Below are positions 33,090-45,600 of a DNA stretch of 64,000 nt, piece after piece. A program made the position numbers and the translations under genes. Position 1 is the stretch's first letter, and each line of letters starts with the position of its first letter. The notes beneath the pieces are model-generated. The model saw only the letters and a program-made list of their open reading frames with translations, had not been told where the DNA came from and did no database searches. Source of the stretch: Rhynchopus sp. YZ270_cl-10 (taxonomy: Eukaryota > Euglenozoa > Diplonemea > Diplonemida > Diplonemidae); the NCBI GenBank assembly GCA_964035575.1, contig OZ037917.1, positions 992,001 to 1,056,000 on the forward strand, given 5' to 3'.

Positions 33090-35166
33090 GATAAGAAACA
33101 AATGAGCTCGAATGAAATGAACGAAAGCTCGAACGAAGTGAGGGGGAACTTGAACAAATTCTGGAGAGACTCAGGTTACATCACTGATCCTGCGAGGTTG
33201 TTTGACTTTCAGTTTGCAGATGGTGGGGAAACCCCAGACACACAAGAAAAGTATACCCTTGACGAGATAGAGGACTACATACACAAGCAGAGGGCATATC
33301 AGCTGTTCAGAAAGAAACCAAGCAAGCTGTCGGGTCACATCACAGCCTTCGAGATCAACCACGTCATGCAGATGGACCTCCTCGACTTCCAGAAGCTCAA
33401 GACAAGGAACAAAGGCTACTCATGGATCCTGAACTTGATAGACGTCTTTAGTAGAAAGTTGTACACCAGACCCCTGAAGAACAAGACTATATGGGTAGTG
33501 TTAAAGAAGCCTTGACAGACATACTACATCAGATACAGACAGATCAGAAGGACCTTCCTCGGACGATCATGAGTGACAACGGCTTAGAATTCAACAACCT
33601 GATGGTGAAGGAAGTCTTCAGCGCCCACAGAATAGAACACCAGATGAACGAGGTGGAGACCATAACGCCCTTGGGATTGTCGACCGCATCTCAAGAACCC
33701 TACGAGAGATCCTACAAAAGCACTTCGAGATCAACAAGACAGCAAACTGGGTAGACAGCCTTCAGGAGCTAACGTACGCCTACAACAACAGGTACCACAG
33801 CACCATCAAGAAGCCTCCGAACCTTGTCACCAACGACGATGTCAGCATACTCATCATGAACCTGGATAAAGCAAGTGTGTCGCAGTCTAGTGTAAAACCT
33901 GGTGATAGAGTGAGGGTGTTGTTGAGTAAGAATATACATGCAAAGGGGACAAAGCAAAAGTTTTCAAGGGAGATCTTTAGTGTGGTTAGTGTGACTCAAG
34001 TAAATGCAAGACTGAGTAATGGGAGGAAGGTTAGGATTGAGAGGTTGTTGAAAGTGAAAGAGGAGGATGCAGTCACTGAAGACCCAGGAGGAGTCAACGA
34101 CCCTGAAGACTTTGGTGATGCTCCAAGATCTACTCCAGAACAAGACTTCGGAGAAACAGGAGACGCAGTCACTGAAGCGACAGCTGAAAGAACAGAGCTC
34201 CCTCGAGGGGTCAACACTCAAGACACAGCTGTAGAAGAAGCAGAACACGAGTCGCAAATGGACAGCTTCATGACCAACCTTGCTGGTCCTAATTGGAAAG
34301 ATGAAGATCTGAACAGTAACCCCAGAGCAGAGGCAAGAGCAGAACGACGTGCGACTCAGGAGCCCCCGAAGACTAAAAAGAGGGAGAGGGATGACGAGCC
34401 AGCTGATGAACAGGAGACCCCGACACCCCCGAAGACTAAAAAGAGGGAGAGGGATGACGAGCCAGCTGATGAACAGAAGACCCCGACACCACAGAAGACT
34501 AAAAAGAGGGAGAGGGATGACGAGCCAGCTGATGAACAGGAGACCCCGACACCCCCGAAGACTAAAAAGAGGGAGAGGGATGACGAGCCAGCTGATGAAC
34601 AGGAGACCCCGACACCCCCGAAGACTAAAAAGAGGGAGAGGGATGACGAGCCAGCTGATGAACAGGAGACCCCGACACCACAGAAGACTAAAAAGAGGGA
34701 GAGGGATGACGAGCCAGCTGATGAACAGGAGACCCCGACACCCCCGAAGACTAAAAAGAGGGAGAGGGATGACGAGCCAGCTGATGAACAGGAGACCCCG
34801 ACACCCCCGAAGACTAAAAAGAGGGAGAGGGATGACGAGCCAGCTGATGAACAGGAGACCCCGACACCCCCGAAGACTAAAAAGAGGGAGAGGGATGACG
34901 AGCCAGCTGATGAACAGAAGACCCCGACACCACAGAAGACTAAAAAGAGGGAGAGGGATGACGAGCCAGCTGATGAACAGGAGACCCCGACACCCCCGAA
35001 GACCAACAAAAGACTTAAGCTCCTCCCACCGACAGACCCATCCTTTGAACGCATGAAGGGCATAGCACAACGAGCATTCCCCACACTCAAACCTGACATA
35101 CTCAACGATGAATCACAGCTGAGACAATTTCTATTTGCTCAAGATAGAATCCGCTTGTCAAAATGA
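33090..35166 (+). pseudogene. Polinton-like retroviral-type integrase remnant with 21-residue tail repeats
   Basis: HVMQMDLLDFQKLKTRNKGY and ILNLIDVFSRKLYTRPL (33360-33480) are the first part of an rve integrase core, with TIMSDNGLEFNNL (33565-33605) next. A C-terminal KPGDRVRVLLSKN segment (33895-33930) is of the chromo/SH3 type. The tail carries about ten copies of a 63-bp repeat (34363-35005) encoding KTKKRERDDEPADEQETPT, highly charged and probably disordered. Broken, with few breaks. Confidence 0.8.
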
Positions 35167-35925
35167 GCTTCTACAATTTGAGTGAGAAAACCAAGAGACA
35201 CTCCGATGTCAGTGGGTACGACTACATCACCATTCAAGACACTGGGAAGTCAAGCAACCTGCAGAACCAGTTTGGAAGACCTCACCTTCACCCTTCTTGA
35301 CCAGAGCAGCCACATCATCCCCTCTGAAGGGTTCTTGGAGATGTCCTTCAAGATGGTAAAGGTCAACGCAGGTGGTAACGGGTATGAAGACCTTGCAGCA
35401 CACAAGACCCTGGCTGCTACAGAAGCATGGACCTTTGCTGACAATGATGATAGCAAAGCTGTGTTTGCGTCAAATGATCTCAACTTCTTCAGGAGGAAGT
35501 CACTCAAGATCGGTGGGGTCAACATCGAGGACACTCCCAACTTTGCAGGACAGCAGATGAATGCAGAGTCGCTCATTCACTTCACCAATCAATACGATGG
35601 CACTGTGGGGAGCAATCTACTTAGCCACTACATCACTTGGAAGGATGCTGTTAATGATGACTTTGTGGATGGGTTCAATGACACTGCAAACAGAGACTCA
35701 AGTACTTCACACCGCGCAAGACGCACCACAGGGAACAGAGAGATACACTGCATGGTTCCTCTCAGTCTTATCTTCAACATATTCCAACACCACAAGAAGA
35801 TGTTCACCAACATACCTATGGAGTTCAACTTCAACGAGGTGAATGACGACAGTGCTCTAGTTCTTCGCTCTTCTGGGGTTAGTGACCGTGCCTTGAACTG
35901 GGTGGGGTATGGTATATTCTGCTCA
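35165..35925 (+). pseudogene. Polinton-like major capsid protein remnant (double jelly-roll)
   Basis: Begins next to the integrase. Visible: LTFTLLDQSSHIIPSEGFLE, NFFRRKSLKIGGVNIEDTPN, CMVPLSLIFNIFQHHKKMFT and NIPMEFNFNEVNDDSALVLR. The layout and the PLSLIF...K.FTNIPMEF motif fit the first half of Polinton-like major capsid proteins. Incomplete fossil. Confidence 0.78.
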
Positions 35926-36615
35926 ACTTCACGTTTGTGAATACACAGAGATTCCTAATGTAGTTTGGTCATCACGGCAAAGGGAGTGTATCAATGGATC
36001 AAATGAATCAACCTGAAGACTCACCGTAAAAGATGATGTGAATAACTGTTTACCCCAACCCCCAGAACGTGCCTTGTCACTCATGACTGTTCATCGATCG
36101 GCCTGCTACCAGAACGCCCACGTGAAGAGCAAGACTCTCATCACAAACGAGTGAAATATTAACAGAACGCCCAGCGCACAAAGGTGGATTTGGGTTATTG
36201 GTACCTCCGTGGTACATACGTGATTCCTTCCCACCCGCTTCATTGGGGCCTTTGGCCGACTATCAGAAACCCCGTGTTACGTCTGTTAGTAACCTTCTGA
36301 CCCCCCAGTCCCCACACACCCTCATGGTTCGTGTGTTGTCAGATTGACACAATATTCAAGAACAACCTCGGCCGCCCTGCACCCCTTTGCAGATGAAAGG
36401 CCCGAAGACCATGTCTCTCCTATCGACACACGTGACTCGGAACCCCGCCCCTCCCCAGCCCCTCCTGTCCCCACCCACTGAATGTGTTCTGATGTGCTCA
36501 GTACCTTCCCGCACCTCAAGAAGACTAGGTAGCACCTTGATCCCTTTCTGTAGACGCGTGCAGGTCGGTCACTGGGAAGTGATCGCCGATCGTCTACCAT
36601 CAGGTACAAGTGTTT
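35926..36615 (+). repeat. 0.7-kb segmental repeat, copy 2
   Basis: Partner of 17026-17727. It starts inside the 95-bp repeat (TTCACGTTTGTGAATACACA) exactly where the capsid remnant ends, and finishes at TCAGGTACAAGTGTTTC, the same edge as copy 1. Copy 1 is then followed by satellite and copy 2 by unrelated sequence. The minus-strand frame 36723-36322 is the counterpart of 17725-17438. Confidence 0.88.
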
Positions 36616-37904
36616 CCCTCCTGCCTCACGCGATTTCCGTTCTGCAAATACAAGGTTATCCCATGCACACATTTCTCCCGAGCCCACGGCTTCCCGTGTT
36701 TCCACAGAAACCAAAGGCCACAACGTCTTCGCTTATAGATCGGAGCATTGGGTAGGATGGAGTGATCCAAAGCTGTGCACAGTACACTGCAGGGAGATCA
36801 ATCAAACAACCTGGTCCCGTCGCTGCGGTGTCCATTGATGTGCATCCCAAAGGTTCCCATCTGTACAATCAAAACACGTCTTTCCCCACCCTCCCCCCCC
36901 AGGGGTAGCTGTAACGTGGGGCCGGGATAATTTCTTGAATTCAAAAGCTTCTCCCATCAGCACAGTTCGGCTCAAAAGTGAACGGGAGGGTGTTTTTTGG
37001 GGGGGAGGCCCCAGAGTATCTTTCAATTGCGATACCTTACGACCACTTCAGGCAAAATTGCTTCGACCAAAAAAATTCAAAAAAATTCAAAAAAAAGTTA
37101 CAGTTACCCCTGCTCCCCCCACGGCACGCAGCACCTCTCACAGTAATCCCCACAAAAGCGAGGCCAACACATGGCACATCTCCGACAGCGAACGAAGCGA
37201 CCCAGGTTTGTACGACAGCGCCACCCACCCTCCCCAGGTCTGTTGATAAAGAGCGAAAGATACTCAATTTCCCACAACGCTATCATACATCACCTCCAAC
37301 CCGTGAACCCCCTGACCTGCAGGTATAAAAAAAAAAACTCAAAGAACGGGAAATTTCTACTCCTTCCTCCACCTCAGCAAACACGTCCCTCACCACTTCA
37401 CCAGATAAACCAGTGCCTGCCTTGGGAACAGGAGCACACAAGTGTGCATGGGGTTTAACATGTTCAATACTACCCAACGTTTGCTTGTTCCTCCCTCATA
37501 TTTTTGCAACACGTCGTAGTTTCTAAAAGGCGTGTGGACTCATTATTACAGTGGAGTGTTACCGCAAGAATAGTCGCACCGATTGTCCCTCGGCAGGTGG
37601 AAACAAAAAGAAAGAATTGGGTGGGATAATGGGGTTACTTGTTTAAGATTGCGTATTTTCGTCGGATGAAGTGGTGAACCAGTTCCCTCTGTAGACTCAA
37701 AACGGGAGGGGCGGGGGCTTTGCCCCCAAACTGGAATAGGTGAGAAAAAACATACATGAAGAGAATCTCATTACCCAGGGTTGGGAAAGGGAACAAAAAG
37801 AGGAAAAAACTAAATACAGCAAGACAACAAACTGTGGTTGTTGATGCAGGCACCGACGTACGATGTCGGCCATCAGGATGAAAGTTCAAATACCCAGCGG
37901 GCTA
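36616..37904. other. 1.3-kb stretch without a supported gene
   Basis: Unique-looking sequence of mixed composition with a few A-runs. Frames such as 36978-37328 and its overlaps are short, and no splice-linked exon chain could be assembled. Confidence 0.35.
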
Positions 37905-38060
37905 CATGCTGGTGGTATATGTGAGTGGTTTGTTGTGTCTCATTAACTCTTCAGGAAGAGGCAACCTAAGAGTGTCAAGGTAGATGTTGCGTGTTGAGTC
38001 ACTTGCCCAAGTAATGAATGAACCCTGCCCAAAGAGTGCCATATCCTTCACTCCTCTTTC
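37905..38060 (-). pseudogene. second Polinton-like protease remnant
   Basis: The minus strand encodes RNIYLDTLRLPLPEELMRHN and KPLTYTT, clearly related to the 32181-32690 remnant (TIYFDPLGLPPPQELTAHY, KPLTYNT). It is a short, more decayed piece from a different copy of the same family. Fossil. Confidence 0.65.
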
Positions 38061-38510
38061 ATCCTAGTTTATCAAGCACACTCTCTATTCTCACCCTCAC
38101 CCGACATCCCACATCTCACAACCAAGTCATCAAGCAGAATAGGCCCTTATGCCGCTTCTCCACTCACTCCTGCGATCTTCTTCAACACATCCTTATCCTA
38201 CGTCCCCAAATACATTGTAGCAATAGTGCGTGGGACTATTGCCTTATACTTATGTTACAGTTCGGTACATTGCAGACAAGAGTTGCATTGGAGTCGCGTT
38301 CGCCGAATTTGGTAAGCACCAAAGAGGGGAGTACTCACATAGCAACTCCATTTGTTCCAGTACATGCTATATCCAATAGAAAAATTAGTAATGTCTCCTT
38401 CTCTTAACTTTCACATAGCCGGTGATACTTCCCATCCTACTCTGCACAGCAAATACTACAACAAAAACCTACATACATGTCTGACAACAACAGCAGCATC
38501 GTGCGTACAG
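38061..38510. other. flank of second protease remnant, nothing else supported
   Basis: C/T-rich sequence with some resemblance to 32520-32690. It may be more of the same decayed element, but no motif could be read. Confidence 0.3.
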
Positions 38511-39590
38511 TTTCGCGGAAGGAGCACTGTGGGCATGGCTCGGAGCGTGGCTGCCACGTGTGGCGGTGACGTCGAGGTGTGGCAGGGGCGTGGCGGTCGC
38601 GTGGCAGCCACGCTTGCCACGCTTTCTCCTGGTCAACGTGGCGGTACCCCTGCCACACCGTGGCGGTCGTGGCAGCCACGACCGCCACGGTGTGGCAGAC
38701 GTGGCTGCCACACCTGCCACGTCTGCCACATGTGGGAGCGGCGATTTCTGTGCTAACTGAACTCTGAAAAATTTTTTTGTGAGCACCCTATTTTGACGAT
38801 TTGAGCTCATTAAAAGCAAAATCGGGCACTTTTGAGCATCTGTGGTCATCTAAAACGCGGTTTTGAGTTTCCGCCCTTAACTGGTACCTCAGAAAGTAGT
38901 TGTCGAAAAAAAAATTTTTCGAAAAAAAAAAATTTTTTTTTTCGCAAAGGGAAATCTCAGGCTACCCCTGATAGTGGATCCTTGGGTGTCCAAAAGTGCA
39001 AAAAAAACGCAAAATTTTGATGTTTTGACCACCTGTGGGCACCTAAAACGCACTTCTCTGCCCAAAAAACGTGCCTGAGTGTGGCAGCCACGTGGCAGCC
39101 ACGCTGCCACGTGTGGCTGCCACACTCCTAGCCATGACCTCTACGTTAGTAGATTTCCAGGTTGACCGTAGAGCAACCAAACTTTTTTGCTTTTTTTGCT
39201 AACACAAAAGTTAAAATCCCTAAGGAAAAGTTGGTACCAAAAGTGTCTCAAAATGGACATCTATTTTTTGGCTTTTTGACCACCTGTGTGGCTGCCACGT
39301 GGCAGCCACGTGGCAGCCACGCTGCCACGTGTGGCTGCCACACTCCTAGCCATGACCTCTACGTTAGTAGATTTCCAGGTTGACCGTAGAGCAACCAAAC
39401 TTTTTTGCTTTTTTTGCTAACACAAAAGTTAAAATCCCTAAGGAAAAGTTGGTACTAAAAGTGTCTCAAAATGGACATCTATTTTTTGGCTTTTTGACCA
39501 CCTGTGTGGCTGCCACGTGGCAGCCACGTGGCAGCCACGCTGCCACGTGTGGCTGCCACACTCCTAGCCATGCTGTGGGAACTGTGCGAC
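38511..39590. repeat. GTGGCAGCCACG palindrome cluster and 218-bp tandem repeat
   Basis: At 38535-38740 the palindromic words CGTGGC[AT]GCCACG and CCGCCACGG are packed together. At 39098-39570 a 218-bp unit is repeated just over twice (ATGACCTCTACGTTAGTAG at 39134 and 39352). Each unit ends in GTGGCAGCCACGTGGCAGCC-type palindromes; the two full units are nearly identical. The block directly precedes the satellite. Confidence 0.9.
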
Positions 39591-39618
39591 ACGAACTAGT
39601 TTACACAACACAGTGTTC

Positions 39619-42600
39619 CGTGCGGTTCATTTCGTCGCGTACAAAACCGACGCTTTTAGACGGTTCGTTTTGTCACATACAAAACCGACGCTTCTAGACG
39701 GTTCGTTTTGTCACATACAAAACCGACGCTTTTAGACGGTGCGTTTTGTCACATACAAAACCGACGCTTTTAGACGGTTCGTTTTGTCACATACAAAACC
39801 GACGCTTCTAGACGGTGCGTTTTGTCACATACAAAACCGACGCTTTTAGACGGTTCGTTTGTCACATACAAAACCGACGCTTTTAGACGGTGCGTTTTGT
39901 AACATACAAAACCGACGCTTTTAGACGGTTCGTTTTGTCACATACAAAACCGACGCTTTTAGACGGTGCGTTTTGTCACATACAAAACCGACGCTTCTAG
40001 ACGGTGCGTTTTGTCACATACAAAACCGACGCTTCTAGACGGTTCGTTTTGTAGCATACAAAACCGACGCTTCTAGACGGTTCGTTTTGTAGCATACAAA
40101 ACCGACGCTTTTAGACGGTTCGTTTTGTAGCATACAAAACCGACGCTTTTAGACGGTTCGTTTGTCACATACAAAACCGACGCTTCTAGACGGTGCGTTT
40201 TGTCACATACAAAACCGACGCTTTTAGACGGTGCGTTTTGTCACATACAAAACCGACGCTTTTAGACGGTTCGTTTTGTCACATACAAAACCGACGCTTT
40301 TAGACGGTTCGTTTTGTAGCATACAAAACCGACGCTTTTAGACGGTTCGTTTGTCACATACAAAACCGACGCTTCTAGACGGTTCGTTTTGTCACATACA
40401 AAACCGACGCTTTTAGACGGTTCGTTTGTCACATACAAAACCGACGCTTCTAGACGGTTCGTTTTGTCACATACAAAACCGACGCTTTTAGACGGTTCGT
40501 TTGTCACATACAAAACCGACGCTTCTAGACGGTTCGTTTTGTCACATACAAAACCGACGCTTCTAGACGGTGCGTTTTGTCACGTACAAAACCGACGCTT
40601 CTAGACGGTTCGTTTTGTCACATACAAAACCGACGCTTTTAGACGGTTCGTTTTGTCACATACAAAACCGACGCTTCTAGACGGTGCGTTTTGTCACGTA
40701 CAAAACCGACGCTTCTAGACGGTGTGTTTTGTCACATACAAAACCGACGCTTCTAGACGGTGCGTTTTGTCACGTACAAAACCGACGCTTCTAGATGGTT
40801 CGTTTTGTCACATACAAAACCGACGCTTCTAGACGGTGTGTTTTGTCACATACAAAACCGACGCTTCTAGACGGTTCGTTTTGTCACATACAAAATCGAC
40901 GCTTCTAGACGGTGTGTTTTGTCACATACAAAACCGACGCTTCTAGACGGTTCGTTTCGTCACATACAAAACCGACGCTTCTAGACGGTGCGTTTTGTCA
41001 CATACAAAACCGACGCTTCTAGACGGTGCGTTTTGTCACATACAAAACCGACGCTTCTAGACGGTTCGTTTTGTCACATACAAAACCGACGCTTCTAGAC
41101 GGTTCGTTTTGTCACATACAAAACCGACGCTTTTAGACGGTTCGTTTTGTCACATACAAAACCGACGCTTCTAGACGGTGCGTTTTGTCACATACAAAAC
41201 CGACGCTTCTAGACGGTTCGTTTCGTCACATACAAAACCGACGCTTCTAGACGGTGCGTTTTGTCACATACAAAACCGACGCTTCTAGACGGTTCGTTTC
41301 GTCACATACAAAACCGACGCTTCTAGACGGTTCGTTTCGTCACATACAAAACCGACGCTTCTAGACGGTGCGTTTTGTCACATACAAAACCGACGCTTCT
41401 AGACGGTTCGTTTTGTCACATACAAAACCGACGCTTTTAGACGGTTCGTTTTGTCACATACAAAACCGACGCTTCTAGACGGTGCGTTTTGTCACATACA
41501 AAACCGACGCTTCTAGACGGTGCGTTTTGTCACATACAAAACCGACGCTTCTAGACGGTTCGTTTCGTCACATACAAAACCGACGCTTCTAGACGGTGCG
41601 TTTTGTCACATACAAAACCGACGCTTCTAGACGGTTCGTTTTGTCACATACAAAACCGACGCTTCTAGACGGTGTGTTTTGTCACATACAAAACCGACGC
41701 TTCTAGACGGTGCGTTTTGTCACATACAAAACCGACGCTTCTAGACGGTTCGTTTCGTCACATACAAAACCGACGCTTCTAGACGGTGCGTTTTGTCACA
41801 TACAAAACCGACGCTTTTAGACGGTGCGTTTTGTAGCATACAAAACCGACGCTTTTAGACGGTGCGTTTTGTCACATACAAAACCGACGCTTCTAGACGG
41901 TGCGTTTTGTAGCATACAAAACCGACGCTTTTAGACGGTCCGTTTTGTCACATACAAAACCGACGCTTCTAGACGGTTCGTTTTGTAGCATACAAAACCG
42001 ACGCTTCTAGACGGTGCGTTTTGTCACATACAAAACCGACGCTTCTAGACGGTTCGTTTTGTAGCATACAAAACCGACGCTTTTAGACGGTTCGTTTTGT
42101 AGCATACAAAACCGACGCTTTTAGACGGTTCGTTTGTCACATACAAAACCGACGCTTCTAGACGGTGCGTTTTGTAGCATACAAAACCGACGCTTTTAGA
42201 CGGTTCGTTTGTCACATACAAAACCGACGCTTCTAGACGGTTCGTTTGTCACATACAAAACCGACGCTTCTAGACGGTTCGTTTTGTCACATACAAAACC
42301 GACGCTTCTAGACGGTTCGTTTTGTCACATACAAAACCGACGCTTCTAGACGGTGCGTTTTGTAGCATACAAAACCGACGCTTTTAGACGGTTCGTTTGT
42401 CACATACAAAACCGACGCTTCTAGACGGTTCGTTTTGTCACATACAAAACCGACGCTTCTAGACGGTGCGTTTTGTCACGTACAAAACCGACGCTTCTAG
42501 ACGGTTCGTTTTGTCACATACAAAACCGACGCTTTTAGACGGTTCGTTTGTCACATACAAAACCGACGCTTTTAGACGGTGCGTTTTGTAGCATACAAAA

Positions 42601-45600
42601 CCGACGCTTTTAGACGGTTCGTTTGTCACATACAAAACCGACGCTTCTAGACGGTTCGTTTTGTCACATACAAAACCGACGCTTCTAGACGGTGCGTTTT
42701 GTCACGTACAAAACCGATGCTTCTAGACGGTTCGTTTTGTCACATACAAAACCGACGCTTTTAGACGGTTCGTTTTGTCACATACAAAACCGACGCTTCT
42801 AGACGGTGCGTTTTGTCACGTACAAAACCGACGCTTCTAGACGGTGCGTTTTGTCACATACAAAACCGACGCTTTTAGACGGTTCGTTTGTCACATACAA
42901 AACCGACGCTTCTAGACGGTGCGTTTTGTCACGTACAAAACCGACGCTTCTAGACGGTGCGTTTTGTCACATACAAAACCGACGCTTCTAGACGGTGTGT
43001 TTTGTCACATACAAAACCGACGCTTCTAGACGGTGCGTTTTGTCACGTACAAAACCGACGCTTCTAGACGGTGCGTTTTGTCACATACAAAACCGACGCT
43101 TCTAGACGGTGTGTTTTGTCACATACAAAACCGACGCTTCTAGACGGTGCGTTTTGTCACATACAAAACCGACGCTTTTAGACGGTTCGTTTGTCACATA
43201 CAAAACCGACGCTTCTAGACGGTGCGTTTTGTCACGTACAAAACCGACGCTTCTAGACGGTGCGTTTTGTCACATACAAAACCGACGCTTTTAGACGGTG
43301 TGTTTTGTCACATACAAAACCGACGCTTCTAGACGGTGCGTTTTGTCACGTACAAAACCGACGCTTCTAGACGGTTCGTTTTGTCACATACAAAACCGAC
43401 GCTTCTAGACGGTGTGTTTTGTCACATACAAAACCGACGCTTTTAGACGGTGCGTTTTGTCACGTACAAAACCGACGCTTCTAGACGGTTCGTTTTGTCA
43501 CATACAAAACCGACGCTTCTAGACGGTGTGTTTTGTCACATACAAAACCGACGCTTTTAGACGGTGCGTTTTGTCACATACAAAACCGACGCTTCTAGAC
43601 GGTTCGTTTTGTCACATACAAAACCGACGCTTCTAGACGGTGCGTTTTGTCACATACAAAACCGACGCTTCTAGACGGTGCGTTTTGTAGCATACAAAAC
43701 CGACGCTTCTAGACGGTTCGTTTTGTCACATACAAAACCGACGCTTTTAGACGGTTCGTTTCGTCACATACAAAACCGACGCTTCTAGACGGTGCGTTTT
43801 GTCACATACAAAACCGACGCTTCTAGACGGTTCGTTTCGTCACATACAAAACCGACGCTTCTAGACGGTGCGTTTTGTCACATACAAAACCGACGCTTTT
43901 AGACGGTGCGTTTTGTAGCATACAAAACCGACGCTTTTAGACGGTGCGTTTTGTCACATACAAAACCGACGCTTCTAGACGGTGCGTTTTGTAGCATACA
44001 AAACCGACGCTTTTAGACGGTCCGTTTTGTCACATACAAAACCGACGCTTCTAGACGGTTCGTTTTGTAGCATACAAAACCGACGCTTCTAGACGGTGCG
44101 TTTTGTCACATACAAAACCGACGCTTCTAGACGGTTCGTTTTGTAGCATACAAAACCGACGCTTTTAGACGGTTCGTTTTGTAGCATACAAAACCGACGC
44201 TTTTAGACGGTTCGTTTGTCACATACAAAACCGACGCTTCTAGACGGTGCGTTTTGTAGCATACAAAACCGACGCTTTTAGACGGTTCGTTTGTCACATA
44301 CAAAACCGACGCTTCTAGACGGTTCGTTTTGTCACATACAAAACCGACGCTTCTAGACGGTGCGTTTTGTCACGTACAAAACCGACGCTTCTAGACGGTT
44401 CGTTTTGTCACATACAAAACCGACGCTTTTAGACGGTTCGTTTGTCACATACAAAACCGACGCTTTTAGACGGTGCGTTTTGTAGCATACAAAACCGACG
44501 CTTTTAGACGGTTCGTTTGTCACATACAAAACCGACGCTTCTAGACGGTGCGTTTTGTCACGTACAAAACCGATGCTTCTAGACGGTTCGTTTTGTCACA
44601 TACAAAACCGACGCTTTTAGACGGTTCGTTTTGTCACATACAAAACCGACGCTTCTAGACGGTGCGTTTTGTCACGTACAAAACCGACGCTTCTAGACGG
44701 TGCGTTTTGTCACATACAAAACCGACGCTTTTAGACGGTTCGTTTGTCACATACAAAACCGACGCTTCTAGACGGTGCGTTTTGTCACGTACAAAACCGA
44801 CGCTTCTAGACGGTGCGTTTTGTCACATACAAAACCGACGCTTCTAGACGGTGCGTTTTGTAGCATACAAAACCGACGCTTTTAGACGGTTCGTTTGTCA
44901 CATACAAAACCGACGCTTCTAGACGGTTCGTTTTGTCACATACAAAACCGACGCTTCTAGACGGTTCGTTTGTCACATACAAAACCGACGCTTCTAGACG
45001 GTTCGTTTTGTCACATACAAAACCGACGCTTCTAGACGGTTCGTTTTGTCACATACAAAACCGACGCTTCTAGACGGTGCGTTTTGTCACGTACAAAACC
45101 GACGCTTCTAGACGGTTCGTTTTGTCACATACAAAACCGACGCTTTTAGACGGTTCGTTTGTCACATACAAAACCGACGCTTTTAGACGGTGCGTTTTGT
45201 AGCATACAAAACCGACGCTTTTAGACGGTTCGTTTGTCACATACAAAACCGACGCTTCTAGACGGTTCGTTTTGTCACATACAAAACCGACGCTTCTAGA
45301 CGGTGCGTTTTGTCACGTACAAAACCGATGCTTCTAGACGGTTCGTTTTGTCACATACAAAACCGACGCTTTTAGACGGTTCGTTTTGTCACATACAAAA
45401 CCGACGCTTCTAGACGGTGCGTTTTGTCACGTACAAAACCGACGCTTCTAGACGGTGCGTTTTGTCACATACAAAACCGACGCTTTTAGACGGTTCGTTT
45501 GTCACATACAAAACCGACGCTTCTAGACGGTGCGTTTTGTCACGTACAAAACCGACGCTTCTAGACGGTGCGTTTTGTCACATACAAAACCGACGCTTCT

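Larger units (their letters stand above)
24869..35925. mobile_element. broken Polinton-like element (fossil)
   Basis: Parts seen: packaging ATPase (24869-25228), adenovirus-type protease (32181-32690), small virion-type protein (32756-33082), retroviral-type integrase with a long repeat tail (33090-35166), and major capsid protein (35165-35925). This set is typical of Polintons/Mavericks and polinton-like viruses. No DNA polymerase was found. It is clearly broken, with several breaks, and a 6.9-kb block of other repeats lies between the ATPase and the protease. Coding similarity is still easy to see, so it looks moderately young. It ends on the right against the 0.7-kb duplicated segment. Confidence 0.85.

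Noticed and set aside
34349-35105. Other-frame ORFs across the 63-bp repeat (RPRHPRRLKRGRG and SSLSLFLVF types)
   Set aside because: Shadows of the charged-repeat tail in the integrase region; a repeat length divisible by 3 keeps the other frames open too.
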